Of a stretch of 64,000 bases of DNA, positions 16,022-23,434 are shown in pieces. The position numbers and the translations under genes are program-made. The stretch spans positions 1-64,000 of the forward strand of contig NZ_JAQSDH010000038.1 in assembly GCF_029945805.1 (NCBI RefSeq), given 5' to 3'. The stretch comes from Flavobacterium sp. (GTDB taxonomy: Bacteria; Bacteroidota; Bacteroidia; Flavobacteriales; Flavobacteriaceae). Positions within the stretch are counted from its first letter, which is position 1; each line of letters begins with the position of its first letter. The notes under the pieces were generated by a model. The model was given only the letters and a program-made list of their open reading frames with translations, made no database searches and was not told the origin of the DNA.

Positions 16022-17102
16022 AAACCGTGTCTTTTTTTATAATTTGTTTTTTAATAACTACCACTTTTGGCGTTTCTTGTTTTGTAATAGAATCTTTATT
16101 TTGTATGCTTGAGGTAGTATTTTGTTTTAGAACAGAATTTACAACAACCTTATTTTTTGAAACAACTTTTTCAGAATTTATCGAATTGTTTTCTATTTTT
16201 TTTTCTGTCACAGAATCCGTTTTTACAACTTCAACTTTAGTTAAATCAGCAGAAGAATCATCATTAATTAGTTCTTTATTATTAATAGTTTGTTTTTCAT
16301 TTCCATTAAGAGTTCCCTCTTTTTTTAGATAATAAAAAACCAAAAAAGGTACTATAATAAAAACAGCACCAACTTTTAAAAATTGAAAATAATTTGGCGA
16401 TTTAGTAGAAAAATTAATCATTGAACTTTCAACTTTTCTTGATAAATCTAATTGATTTTTGGGTTGAATTTCAAAATCAGAAAATGATTTTTTAAACTTT
16501 TGGGAAAACATTTGATTTCCAAATCCTAAAAACAAAAAGAAAATAATTCTTTGTTTTTTATTTTCATCTTTTTCGTTGTTTTTTATTTTTTCGAGTAAAT
16601 ATTCTTGAACATTCTTTCGTGCTCGCGAAAGACTTGATTTGGAAGTTCCGACAGAAATTTTCAACAACTTACTGATTTCTAAATGCGAAAACTGATCTAC
16701 TATATATAAGTTAAAAACTGCTTTATGATTTTCTGATAACGAATCAATAGCTTCCAGCAAATTTTCTTGGCTGAAATCGAAAGCTAATATTGCAGCTTTT
16801 TTATCAAATTCTAAAGTATTTATCATGGTTGTTTCGTCAATAAATTCAAAGTTTTCTGCGCTTGTAAAACTAATTTTAATTTCATTTTTCAAATAATTTA
16901 ATGCTTTGTTAATAACAATTCGGCTCAACCAACCATTTAAAACTTCTTTGTTTTTTAACTCGTTTTCTTTTTGAATAGCAATAATAAATGAGTCTTGAAC
17001 AATATCTTCAGCAGTAGCAATATTTTTTATATACCTACGACAAATCCCCAAAAGTTTTGGGGATTGTTTTGTGTAAATTTCATTCCAATTAGTTTGTTGC
17101 AT
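16008..17102 (-). CDS. ECF sigma factor fused to a membrane anti-sigma-like domain
   Basis: A 364-residue protein. Residues about 5-80 are sigma region 2 (LLGICRRYI, ATAEDIVQDSF, NGWLSRIVINKALNYL). Residues about 125-185 are region 4, with HLEISKLLKISVGTSKSSLSRARK as a recognition helix. A second module follows: FKKSFSDFEIQPKNQLDLS, resembling the FE..P motif of Bacteroidota anti-sigma-like proteins, then one transmembrane helix near 246-264 and a Lys/Asn/Val-rich tail of about 100 residues that would be periplasmic. Normally these are separate genes. There is no stop or shift between the parts. It is coupled to the barrel gene. Confidence 0.8.
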   Translation of the reverse strand: MQQTNWNEIYTKQSPKLLGICRRYIKNIATAEDIVQDSFIIAIQKENELKNKEVLNGWLSRIVINKALNYLKNEIKISFTSAENFEFIDETTMINTLEFDKKAAILAFDFSQENLLEAIDSLSENHKAVFNLYIVDQFSHLEISKLLKISVGTSKSSLSRARKNVQEYLLEKIKNNEKDENKKQRIIFFLFLGFGNQMFSQKFKKSFSDFEIQPKNQLDLSRKVESSMINFSTKSPNYFQFLKVGAVFIIVPFLVFYYLKKEGTLNGNEKQTINNKELINDDSSADLTKVEVVKTDSVTEKKIENNSINSEKVVSKNKVVVNSVLKQNTTSSIQNKDSITKQETPKVVVIKKQIIKKDTVYVQK

Positions 17103-17107
17103 AGGTA

Positions 17108-18073
17108 TTAATCAATGTATAAATTATTGTATACTTCGTTAGAAGTTGCTGTCATTGTTATGACATTGTTTATTTTCACAATTTGACTATTACTTCCCTC
17201 AATGGTATATAAATTATCACTTACAACAGTAAATGTTTTTATAATATCTGTTTGAGGAATGGAATAACCAAGAATAGAATTTTTATAAATCCCAAATAAA
17301 CTACTGAAATATAAATTATTATTATCAAACATTAATTTTTCTACATCTTGAATAACTGAAGAATTAGATTCTAAATTTGTACTTAAATTTTTATAATAAA
17401 CTGTATTTGAGTTTGAATTTCTTCCGTAAATGGTTATTTGATTATTGTTTCCTGCAATTCCTTTTAATTCCACACCACTTGGAACACTTTGAGAAACAGT
17501 GTTAACGAAAACACCCCAAGAAGGAGTAGTAACATAAATTTCATTGTTTTGAACTTTTATTTTACAAACTTCAGCGTTAGCATTTGTTGTGTTGTTGTTA
17601 ATTAAATCAGTAGCTACATTATTTTTCCAAGTTTTTAAACTAAAAGCATTCGTCGCAAAATTTTTAGTAAAACCAACAAAGTAAACATCACTTCCCACTA
17701 CGTCCATGTCACTAACGTAAAGAAAATTATCTAAAGATTCAGTAAAAAATAATGCATTCAGATTTGTTAAAACCCCATTTTTCCAATATAAATTTGGACC
17801 ATAGTTGCTGCCTCCAGTTGGAAAAGCTGTTCCTAATACATATACATCATCATTAGACACAATTATTTTTTTTGCAGCAGATCCAGTAAAACTTCCAGGA
17901 TCTAACACTACCAATTGATTGTTTTTCCAATAGCAGGCTTGATTGTTTTTTTGTCCAGCTACGTAAACATCTACTGGATTTTGAGTAATTGGATTAGCTA
18001 CATTTTCATCGTTGTTGCAACTAATAGTAAAGGTTAATAAAACCATCGCGAAAATCGAACATAATTTTTTCAT
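17108..18073 (-). CDS. Secreted lipoprotein with repeat (propeller-like) structure
   Basis: A 321-residue protein with a lipoprotein signal peptide (LLTFTISC, lipobox Cys at residue 19, followed by Asn-Asn-Asp-Glu). The mature part repeats short units such as DVYVAGQKNNQACYWKN, DVYVLGTA and DVYFVGFT, in which strands alternate with Trp-Lys-Asn and Asn-Asn turns. This suggests a beta-propeller-like fold. Acidic residues after the Cys may favour surface export, a flavobacterial rule recalled from memory. It is six bases upstream of the sigma fusion on the same strand and is probably the first gene of that cassette. The function is unknown. Confidence 0.75.
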   Translation of the reverse strand: MKKLCSIFAMVLLTFTISCNNDENVANPITQNPVDVYVAGQKNNQACYWKNNQLVVLDPGSFTGSAAKKIIVSNDDVYVLGTAFPTGGSNYGPNLYWKNGVLTNLNALFFTESLDNFLYVSDMDVVGSDVYFVGFTKNFATNAFSLKTWKNNVATDLINNNTTNANAEVCKIKVQNNEIYVTTPSWGVFVNTVSQSVPSGVELKGIAGNNNQITIYGRNSNSNTVYYKNLSTNLESNSSVIQDVEKLMFDNNNLYFSSLFGIYKNSILGYSIPQTDIIKTFTVVSDNLYTIEGSNSQIVKINNVITMTATSNEVYNNLYID

Positions 18074-18202
18074 TATATAATTTTTTTAAAGTTATTACTA
18101 TTAAGACAAACAAAAACTAGAAGGTTGCAGTAAAAATTAAAAAAATCACAAATTTTAAAAGGCAAATTAAAAAAATCAATTGAATCACAATAAAGAAAAT
18201 CA

Positions 18203-18472
18203 GCCAAGGTTTTCGAATTTGATCCAACAGTAACCTCCATAAAAAACATAAAAACGGGAATGATTTTACGCGGAATTGTCAATAACATTACTGCGTTCGG
18301 TTGTTTTGTCGATATCGGAATTAAAGAAAGTGGATTAGTTCATATTTCGCAACTCAAAGCAGGATTTGTTTCGGATGTAAATGAAGTTGTTAAATTACAT
18401 CAACACGTTCAAGTGAAAGTTATTGAGGTTGATGAAGAACGAAAACGCATACAACTTACGATGATACTTTAA
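18203..18472 (+). pseudogene. Duplicated 3' fragment of tex (S1 domain remnant, copy B)
   Basis: An in-frame copy of the last 270 bases of tex, without its start, catalytic-like core or HhH. It keeps an open S1 reading frame; an internal ATG at 18260 could give a 70-residue S1-only peptide, but no ribosome binding context is evident. About 87% nucleotide identity with nearly unchanged protein means the copies diverged as functional genes before coming together, and not by recent duplication. A strong terminator follows at once, suggesting that this was the original tail of tex here. Confidence 0.85.
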
Positions 18473-18474
18473 CT

Positions 18475-18512
18475 AAAAAATCCCAAAAGCCTAATGGAAT
18501 TTGGGATTTTTT
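18475..18512. terminator. Bidirectional intrinsic terminator (tex tail / tatA)
   Basis: AAAAAATCCCAAA pairs perfectly with TTTGGGATTTTTT around a 12-base loop, just after the tex-tail copy and before the convergent tatA gene. Confidence 0.85.
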
Positions 18513-18528
18513 ATTATTTAAAAGAATA

Positions 18529-18738
18529 CTATTTTTTAGCTTCTTCTTCTTCTTTTTTAGATACAGCATTCGCTTCTTCTTCACCTTTAGATGCTTTTTT
18601 AAATTCGTTAACTCCAGAACCTAATCCTTTCATTAATTCAGGAATTTTTTTACCACCAAAAAACAGCAAAACGACAACCGCAACCAAAATCATTTGATTA
18701 ACGCCGAATTCACCTAAAAATATAGTTAAAAGTTTCAT
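18529..18738 (-). CDS. tatA: Sec-independent (Tat) translocase subunit TatA/E
   Basis: A 69-residue protein: one N-terminal transmembrane helix (residues about 14-28, [21 protein letters not shown]), then the hinge FGGKKIPEL and the amphipathic helix [14 protein letters not shown], and a highly charged Glu/Lys/Ala tail. This is the standard TatA layout, for a subunit that oligomerises to move folded twin-arginine substrates across the inner membrane. TatC is not adjacent. It is convergent with the tex tail and divergent from the M23 peptidase gene. Confidence 0.93.
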   Translation of the reverse strand: MKLLTIFLGEFGVNQMILVAVVVLLFFGGKKIPELMKGLGSGVNEFKKASKGEEEANAVSKKEEEEAKK

Positions 18739-18851
18739 AGTTTCAAAATTAGAAATAATTATTTTGCAAATGTAGAAAATAATTGATTAAACCCGCAAAT
18801 AATCGGCAATAAAGAACGTTAAAATCACAAGATGGTTTTGGAACTTATTTC

Positions 18852-18859
18852 TATATTTG
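18852..18859 (+). promoter_or_regulatory. Promoter core for the M23 peptidase gene (TAnnTTTG)
   Basis: TATATTTG lies 17 bases before the ATG at 18877. A TTTTG stands 11-12 bases upstream, closer than the ideal spacing. Confidence 0.5.
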
Positions 18860-18876
18860 CAATACATTCATAAATC

Positions 18877-19746
18877 ATGTCTGAAAAAAGGCTCAAGCGG
18901 AAAAAAATCAAAAAAAAACTCTTTGCAAAAAACCGCTTGGTTATTTTGAATGAAGACACTTTTGAAGAAATTTTCTCACTCCGACTTACGTTAATGAATG
19001 TGTTTGTTGTTGCCACAATTGGTGCTTTGTTTATCATTTTTATCACAACGTATATTATTGCTTTTACGCCTTTGCGCGAATTTATTCCAGGTTATGCCTC
19101 TTCACAATTAAAAAGAGACGCTACAGAACTTGCTTTGAAATCGGATTCGTTAACAATTGCTTTGAAAAAAAATGATCTTTATATTCAATCCATTAAAAAA
19201 GTTTTGACAGGAGATTTAGAATATGCTACGTTCAACAAGGATTCGATCGTTGCCGCTACTTCACTATTGGTTTCAGAAGATGATTTGAAACCCTCCAAAG
19301 CCGATTTAAAACTTAGGGACGAAGTAGAACGAGAAGATAAATACAATCTTTTTGAAAAAGCCAAACCAAAAGTCAGCACCGTTTTGTTTCCTCCGGTAAA
19401 GGGATTGATAACTGAAAAATTCAATCCAAAAGAAAAACATTACGCAGTTGATGTTGCCTTGGCAAGAAACACACCCATAAAAGCAATATTAAGCGGAAGA
19501 GTTATTTTCGCCGATTGGACTCCAAATACAGGAAACGTAGTCATCATAAGGCACAATAACGGATTTATTTCCGTTTACAAGCATGCTGCTTCCATGACGG
19601 TTGCTCAAAATGACGTAATTAGAACGGGTGAGGTTATTGCTTTGGCAGGTTCAACAGGGCAAGAGTCAACTGGAGTACACCTTCATTTTGAACTGTGGAA
19701 GGATGGTTATCCAATTGATCCGAGTATTTTTATTGAATTCGAATAA
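18877..19746 (+). CDS. M23 family metallopeptidase (LytM-like, membrane anchored)
   Basis: A 289-residue protein with a Lys/Arg-rich cytoplasmic N-terminus (residues 1-24), one transmembrane helix (about 44-65), a short helical linker, and a C-terminal LytM domain (about 170-289). The zinc site looks intact: HYAVD supplies the HxxxD pair and GVHLHFE the HxH pair, and YKHAA is also conserved. It probably cleaves peptidoglycan cross-links in the periplasm, possibly in cell division or elongation. It is followed two bases later by the SdpI-like gene, so the two are likely co-transcribed. Confidence 0.92.
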   Translation: MSEKRLKRKKIKKKLFAKNRLVILNEDTFEEIFSLRLTLMNVFVVATIGALFIIFITTYIIAFTPLREFIPGYASSQLKRDATELALKSDSLTIALKKNDLYIQSIKKVLTGDLEYATFNKDSIVAATSLLVSEDDLKPSKADLKLRDEVEREDKYNLFEKAKPKVSTVLFPPVKGLITEKFNPKEKHYAVDVALARNTPIKAILSGRVIFADWTPNTGNVVIIRHNNGFISVYKHAASMTVAQNDVIRTGEVIALAGSTGQESTGVHLHFELWKDGYPIDPSIFIEFE

Positions 19747-19748
19747 TT

Positions 19749-20114
19749 ATGGAAGAAATTTTAAATTACATATCAGATAGAATTGGAATTATTTCCTTTT
19801 TAACGGGAATTATTTTCACGATTGCCGCTTTAATTTTATATTGTTTTCCACCCAAAAAAATTAACTATCTATATGGTTATCGAACACCTTCTTCTATGAA
19901 AAATCAGCAAGTCTGGGATTTTTCACAAAAGTATTCTGCCATTAAGATGCTTCAAATAGGATTACTATTGATAGCAGTTTCATTCATTAACGTTGTTATT
20001 ACTATCAGTGAGAAACAGGAAACTATTCTTGGAATAGGATTACTGATTGCAGGATGTATTTATATGTTTATGGTTACAGAAAGCGCAATAAAAAAGAATT
20101 TTCCAAACCATTAA
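19749..20114 (+). CDS. SdpI family membrane protein
   Basis: A 121-residue inner-membrane protein with about three helices (near 15-33, 66-86, 92-110). The loop INYLYGYRTPSSMKNQQVWDF is the hallmark of the SdpI/YhfL family, in which Bacillus SdpI gives immunity to the SdpC toxin. No toxin gene is nearby, so immunity should not be assumed; many family members have unknown roles. It is tightly spaced with the M23 gene before and the GH3 gene after (two and four bases). Confidence 0.82.
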   Translation: MEEILNYISDRIGIISFLTGIIFTIAALILYCFPPKKINYLYGYRTPSSMKNQQVWDFSQKYSAIKMLQIGLLLIAVSFINVVITISEKQETILGIGLLIAGCIYMFMVTESAIKKNFPNH

Positions 20115-20118
20115 AAGT

Positions 20119-21630
20119 ATGTCTGTAAAATCAATTGCCGCTAAAATATTTGCTCAAATCATCCATGCAAAAACTCAAAAATGGGTTCGGCATCCCATTG
20201 AAACACAGCGAACAGTTTTTGAAAATCTTTTGGCTACAGCCAAAGAAACGCAGTTTGGTAAAGACCACAATTTTGCCAAAATCAAATCCTATGAAGATTT
20301 TGCCAAACAAGTTCCAATAAGAGATTACGAGGAATTGCGACCTTATGTAGATCGTGTGGTAAAAGGAGAATCTGATATTTTATGGAAAGGAAAACCACTT
20401 TATTTTGCCAAAACTTCAGGCACTACTTCGGGTGCAAAATATATTCCGTTGACAAAAGAATCGATGCCATTTCATATTGAAGCAGCGCGGAATGCCATTC
20501 TGGGTTACATTCACGAAACTGGGAAAACAGATTTTGTAGATGGCAAAATGATTTTCTTGCAAGGAAGTCCAATTTTGGAGGAAAAGAAAGGAATCAAACT
20601 CGGAAGACTTTCGGGAATTGTGGCACATTTTGTTCCGAAATATTTGCAAAAAAACCGAATGCCAAGTTGGGCAACCAATTGTATCGAAGATTGGGAAACT
20701 AAAGTCGACGCGATTGTAGAAGAAACGTTCAATAAAAATATGACGGTGATTTCTGGAATTCCATCGTGGGTACAAATGTATTTTGAAAAGTTGGAACAGA
20801 AAGGAAACAAACCCGTTGGTGAAATTTTCAAGAACTTCAATTTGTTTATTTACGGCGGTGTAAATTATGAACCGTATCGCGCTAAGTTCGAAAACTTAAT
20901 CGGAAGAAAAGTGGATTCTATTGAACTTTTTCCGGCCTCTGAAGGTTTTTTTGCTTACCAATCCCGAAACTTCGGGAGCAAAAATGAGGAAGGTATGTTG
21001 CTGCTTTTGAACTCTGGAATTTTTTATGAATTTGTAAAATCAAGTGAATTTTTCAATGATTCCGAAGGTACTGCACCAAAACGTTATACCATTGGTGAAG
21101 TTGAATTGAATGTCAATTATGTTCTGATAATTTCTACCAATGCTGGACTTTGGGCTTATAACATTGGCGATACCGTTCAGTTTACGAGTTTGAAACCGTA
21201 TCGCGTGATTGTTTCTGGTCGCATCAAACATTATATTTCAGCTTTTGGGGAGCATGTGATTGGAAAAGAAGTCGAACACGCATTAAAAGAAGCGATGGAA
21301 GATTCTAACATTCGTGTAAACGAGTTTACGGTTGCGCCACAGATTGCGCCAGAATCGGGATTGCCTTTTCACGAATGGTTTATCGAGTTTGAAAATGAAC
21401 CAGAAAATCTAAACGATTTTGCATTAAAAATTGATGCCGCAATGCGAAAACAAAACGCCTATTATGACGATTTGATTGTTGGAAAAGTATTGAGAACATT
21501 GGTTATTTCAAAAGTTCAGAAAAATGGTTTTCAGGAATATATGAAATCCATCGGAAAATTGGGCGGACAGAATAAAATTCCAAGGTTGAGTAACGATAGA
21601 AAAATTGCTGATTTACTGCTAAGAAAATAG
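20119..21630 (+). CDS. GH3-family acyl-adenylate-forming protein
   Basis: A 503-residue protein of the GH3 auxin-responsive-promoter family, adenylate-forming enzymes that in plants couple amino acids to hormones and in bacteria have mostly unknown substrates. Visible ANL-type motifs are the P-loop-like FAKTSGTTSGAKYIPLT (near residue 95), FPASEGFFAYQ (near 270) and the GEVELNVNYVLIISTNAGLW region. An exact palindrome TCCCGAA-AC-TTCGGGA at 20962-20977 is read through as part of QSRNFGSKNEEG, an apparent in-frame insertion right after the FFAYQ motif. It follows the M23/SdpI pair and precedes two secreted paralogues. Confidence 0.88.
   Translation: MSVKSIAAKIFAQIIHAKTQKWVRHPIETQRTVFENLLATAKETQFGKDHNFAKIKSYEDFAKQVPIRDYEELRPYVDRVVKGESDILWKGKPLYFAKTSGTTSGAKYIPLTKESMPFHIEAARNAILGYIHETGKTDFVDGKMIFLQGSPILEEKKGIKLGRLSGIVAHFVPKYLQKNRMPSWATNCIEDWETKVDAIVEETFNKNMTVISGIPSWVQMYFEKLEQKGNKPVGEIFKNFNLFIYGGVNYEPYRAKFENLIGRKVDSIELFPASEGFFAYQSRNFGSKNEEGMLLLLNSGIFYEFVKSSEFFNDSEGTAPKRYTIGEVELNVNYVLIISTNAGLWAYNIGDTVQFTSLKPYRVIVSGRIKHYISAFGEHVIGKEVEHALKEAMEDSNIRVNEFTVAPQIAPESGLPFHEWFIEFENEPENLNDFALKIDAAMRKQNAYYDDLIVGKVLRTLVISKVQKNGFQEYMKSIGKLGGQNKIPRLSNDRKIADLLLRK
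20962..20977. repeat. REP-like palindrome inside the GH3 gene
   Basis: A seven-base perfect inverted repeat with a two-base loop, GC-rich against AT-rich surroundings. It resembles small interspersed palindromes known from Flavobacterium genomes (recalled). It stays in frame. Confidence 0.55.
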
Positions 21631-21651
21631 AAAATAGAAAATAGAAAAAAG
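21622..21651. repeat. Short AGAAAAT tandem repeat at the GH3 stop codon
   Basis: Three AGAAAAT units followed by a poly-A-like run contain the GH3 stop codon and form the leader of the next gene. Slippage here would change spacing without touching coding. Confidence 0.6.
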
Positions 21652-22527
21652 ATGAAAGAGAAAAGAGGGTTACTGCTGCTATTTCTAATTAGCTTATCCG
21701 CTTCAGCACAAATAAAAGGAATTGTTATCGATGAATTCAGCAAACCAATTTCGTATGTGAATATTTGGGTTGAAAACGAAAATAACAGCACAACGTCTGA
21801 AGAAGATGGGAGGTTTACCATCAGTTCTTCCTCTGATAAAAACCTGATTTTTTCAGCTTTAGGATACGAAAAGAAAACCGTTAAAGCATCGGAAGCGCAA
21901 AAAGTTGTATTAAAAATAAGTGCTGTCGAATTAAATGAAATTATCATTTCCAAAAAAATAGAAACTAAGGAAATTGAAATCGGCAAAGTCAAAAACCAAA
22001 CCTATCAAGCATTTGAAAACGGGCCAAGAATAGATGCTAAATTCTTTCCTTATTTACCAAAATATAAAAAAACAAAATTCATTCAGAAAGTGAGCGTTTT
22101 TGCAGATAGCCAAATAGATAATGCAGGATTTAAAATTCACTTCTACAGTGTTAATCCAGACGGTGCTCCTGGAGAAGAATTACTGCAAAAAGACTTTATA
22201 GTTTCCGTGAAAAAAGGCGTTAAGAAAACATATTTTAATGTGTCAGATTTTAATTTAATAATGCCTAAAAGCGGATTGTTTGTGGGTTTTGAAAAACTGA
22301 TAATTGAGCGAAACAAACTCGAGAAAGAAGTTACTGATTCCAATACTAAAATTAAAACAATTCAAAAATCTTATTTTCCTTTTATGTTGTATAATTATGT
22401 TGAAAGGGATTTTATCTACTTATTTTCAAAAGGAAAATGGACCAGGCAAACGAAGGAAGATGTAATTAATCCAGCGGATAAAATGGCTGTTTATGAACCA
22501 GCAATAAACCTAATTCTGACCAATTAA
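21652..22527 (+). CDS. Secreted CarboxypepD_reg-like domain protein, paralogue 1
   Basis: A 291-residue exported protein (signal peptide ending SASAQ near residue 19). Residues about 22-95 form the beta-sandwich carboxypeptidase regulatory-like domain seen at the N-terminus of TonB-dependent receptors (IKGIVIDEFSKPISYVNIW, LIFSALGYEKKTV). No receptor plug or barrel follows. Instead there is a second beta-rich region of about 180 residues ending PAINLILTN. The next gene encodes a paralogue with the same start and end motifs. The function is unknown; a periplasmic or surface protein is likely. Confidence 0.82.
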   Translation: MKEKRGLLLLFLISLSASAQIKGIVIDEFSKPISYVNIWVENENNSTTSEEDGRFTISSSSDKNLIFSALGYEKKTVKASEAQKVVLKISAVELNEIIISKKIETKEIEIGKVKNQTYQAFENGPRIDAKFFPYLPKYKKTKFIQKVSVFADSQIDNAGFKIHFYSVNPDGAPGEELLQKDFIVSVKKGVKKTYFNVSDFNLIMPKSGLFVGFEKLIIERNKLEKEVTDSNTKIKTIQKSYFPFMLYNYVERDFIYLFSKGKWTRQTKEDVINPADKMAVYEPAINLILTN

Positions 22528-22529
22528 AT

Positions 22530-23393
22530 ATGAAAGTAATTTTATTTTTATTTTTCACTTTTTCTATTTCGGCACAAATAAAAGGAGTTGTTATTGACGA
22601 AAACAACAAGCCAATTTCTTTTGTAAATATATGGGTAGAAGATGAAAGTATCGGAACAACCTCGCAAGAAAACGGAACTTTTTCAATTGACATTTCAAGT
22701 GAAAAAACAGTAGTTTTTTCGGCAGTGGGATTTGAAACAAAAAGGATGACGATTTCGGACAAACAAAAAGTAGTTTTAAAAGAAGCGGTCTTTAAGTTAG
22801 AGGAAGTTGTCATTGAAAAAAGTAAGCAAACCAAGGAGTTGGAAATTGGCGGCATGAAAAAAATTCATCACAGACAATTGTCAGGTGATAACCCATGGAT
22901 TTATGCGAAGCGTTTTAACTATGACGAAAATTATAAAGCAACACCTTTCATCAAGAACATCGTTTTTTATTCGGATAGTGAAATTAAAAATGCGAAATTA
23001 AAAATAAGAATTTTTCAATTACAAGATTCACTTCCAGCTAATGATTTGATAGAGGAAGACATTATAGTAAGTGTTAAAAAAGGAATGAAGAAAAATGTTA
23101 TCGATATCTCAAAATACAAATTAAAAATGCCTAAAAATGGTGTTGTTATTGGTTTGGAATGGCTCATTATTGCTGAAAATTATTATGAATTTAAATATCA
23201 GGACTCCAAAAAAAAGAGAATTACAATGCCTAATTATCAACCAAGTTTGGTTGTAAATTATTTTGAAGAAAGAAACGCCTTCAATTATAGAGGCGGGAAA
23301 TGGTATTGGTCCTATATTACAAACACAAACGGTAACCATCCTTGGACTAATAAAATTATGACACCAGCCATAAACCTAATTCTGACCAACTAA
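22530..23393 (+). CDS. Secreted CarboxypepD_reg-like domain protein, paralogue 2
   Basis: A 287-residue protein with a signal peptide (FSISAQ near residue 16) and the same two-part layout as its upstream neighbour: regulatory-like sandwich (IKGVVIDENNKPISFVNIW, VVFSAVGFETKRM), then a beta-rich C-terminal part ending PAINLILTN. The C-terminal parts share the pattern IVSVKKGMKKN/IVSVKKGVKKT and LKMPKNG/LIMPKSG but have diverged strongly, so the duplication is old. It starts two bases after paralogue 1. Confidence 0.82.
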   Translation: MKVILFLFFTFSISAQIKGVVIDENNKPISFVNIWVEDESIGTTSQENGTFSIDISSEKTVVFSAVGFETKRMTISDKQKVVLKEAVFKLEEVVIEKSKQTKELEIGGMKKIHHRQLSGDNPWIYAKRFNYDENYKATPFIKNIVFYSDSEIKNAKLKIRIFQLQDSLPANDLIEEDIIVSVKKGMKKNVIDISKYKLKMPKNGVVIGLEWLIIAENYYEFKYQDSKKKRITMPNYQPSLVVNYFEERNAFNYRGGKWYWSYITNTNGNHPWTNKIMTPAINLILTN

Positions 23394-23406
23394 AAAACAA
23401 AAACCT

Positions 23407-23414
23407 TATATTTG
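23407..23414 (+). promoter_or_regulatory. Promoter core (TAnnTTTG) for the DUF6909-like gene
   Basis: TATATTTG lies 20 bases before the ATG at 23435. It suggests that the large nucleosidase-like gene starts a new transcript. Confidence 0.5.
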
Positions 23415-23434
23415 CGGGTTAGAAAACAAATTTA

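Noticed and set aside
18260..18472. A 70-codon open frame encoding an S1 domain as an independent gene
   Set aside because: It is the internal part of a 270-base copy of the tex 3' end that is open also upstream of the ATG, with no promoter core or ribosome binding context; a gene remnant explains it better.
19749..20114. Immunity protein of a toxin system (SdpI)
   Set aside because: No toxin gene or sdpABC homologue is near, and the family is mostly not linked to toxins.
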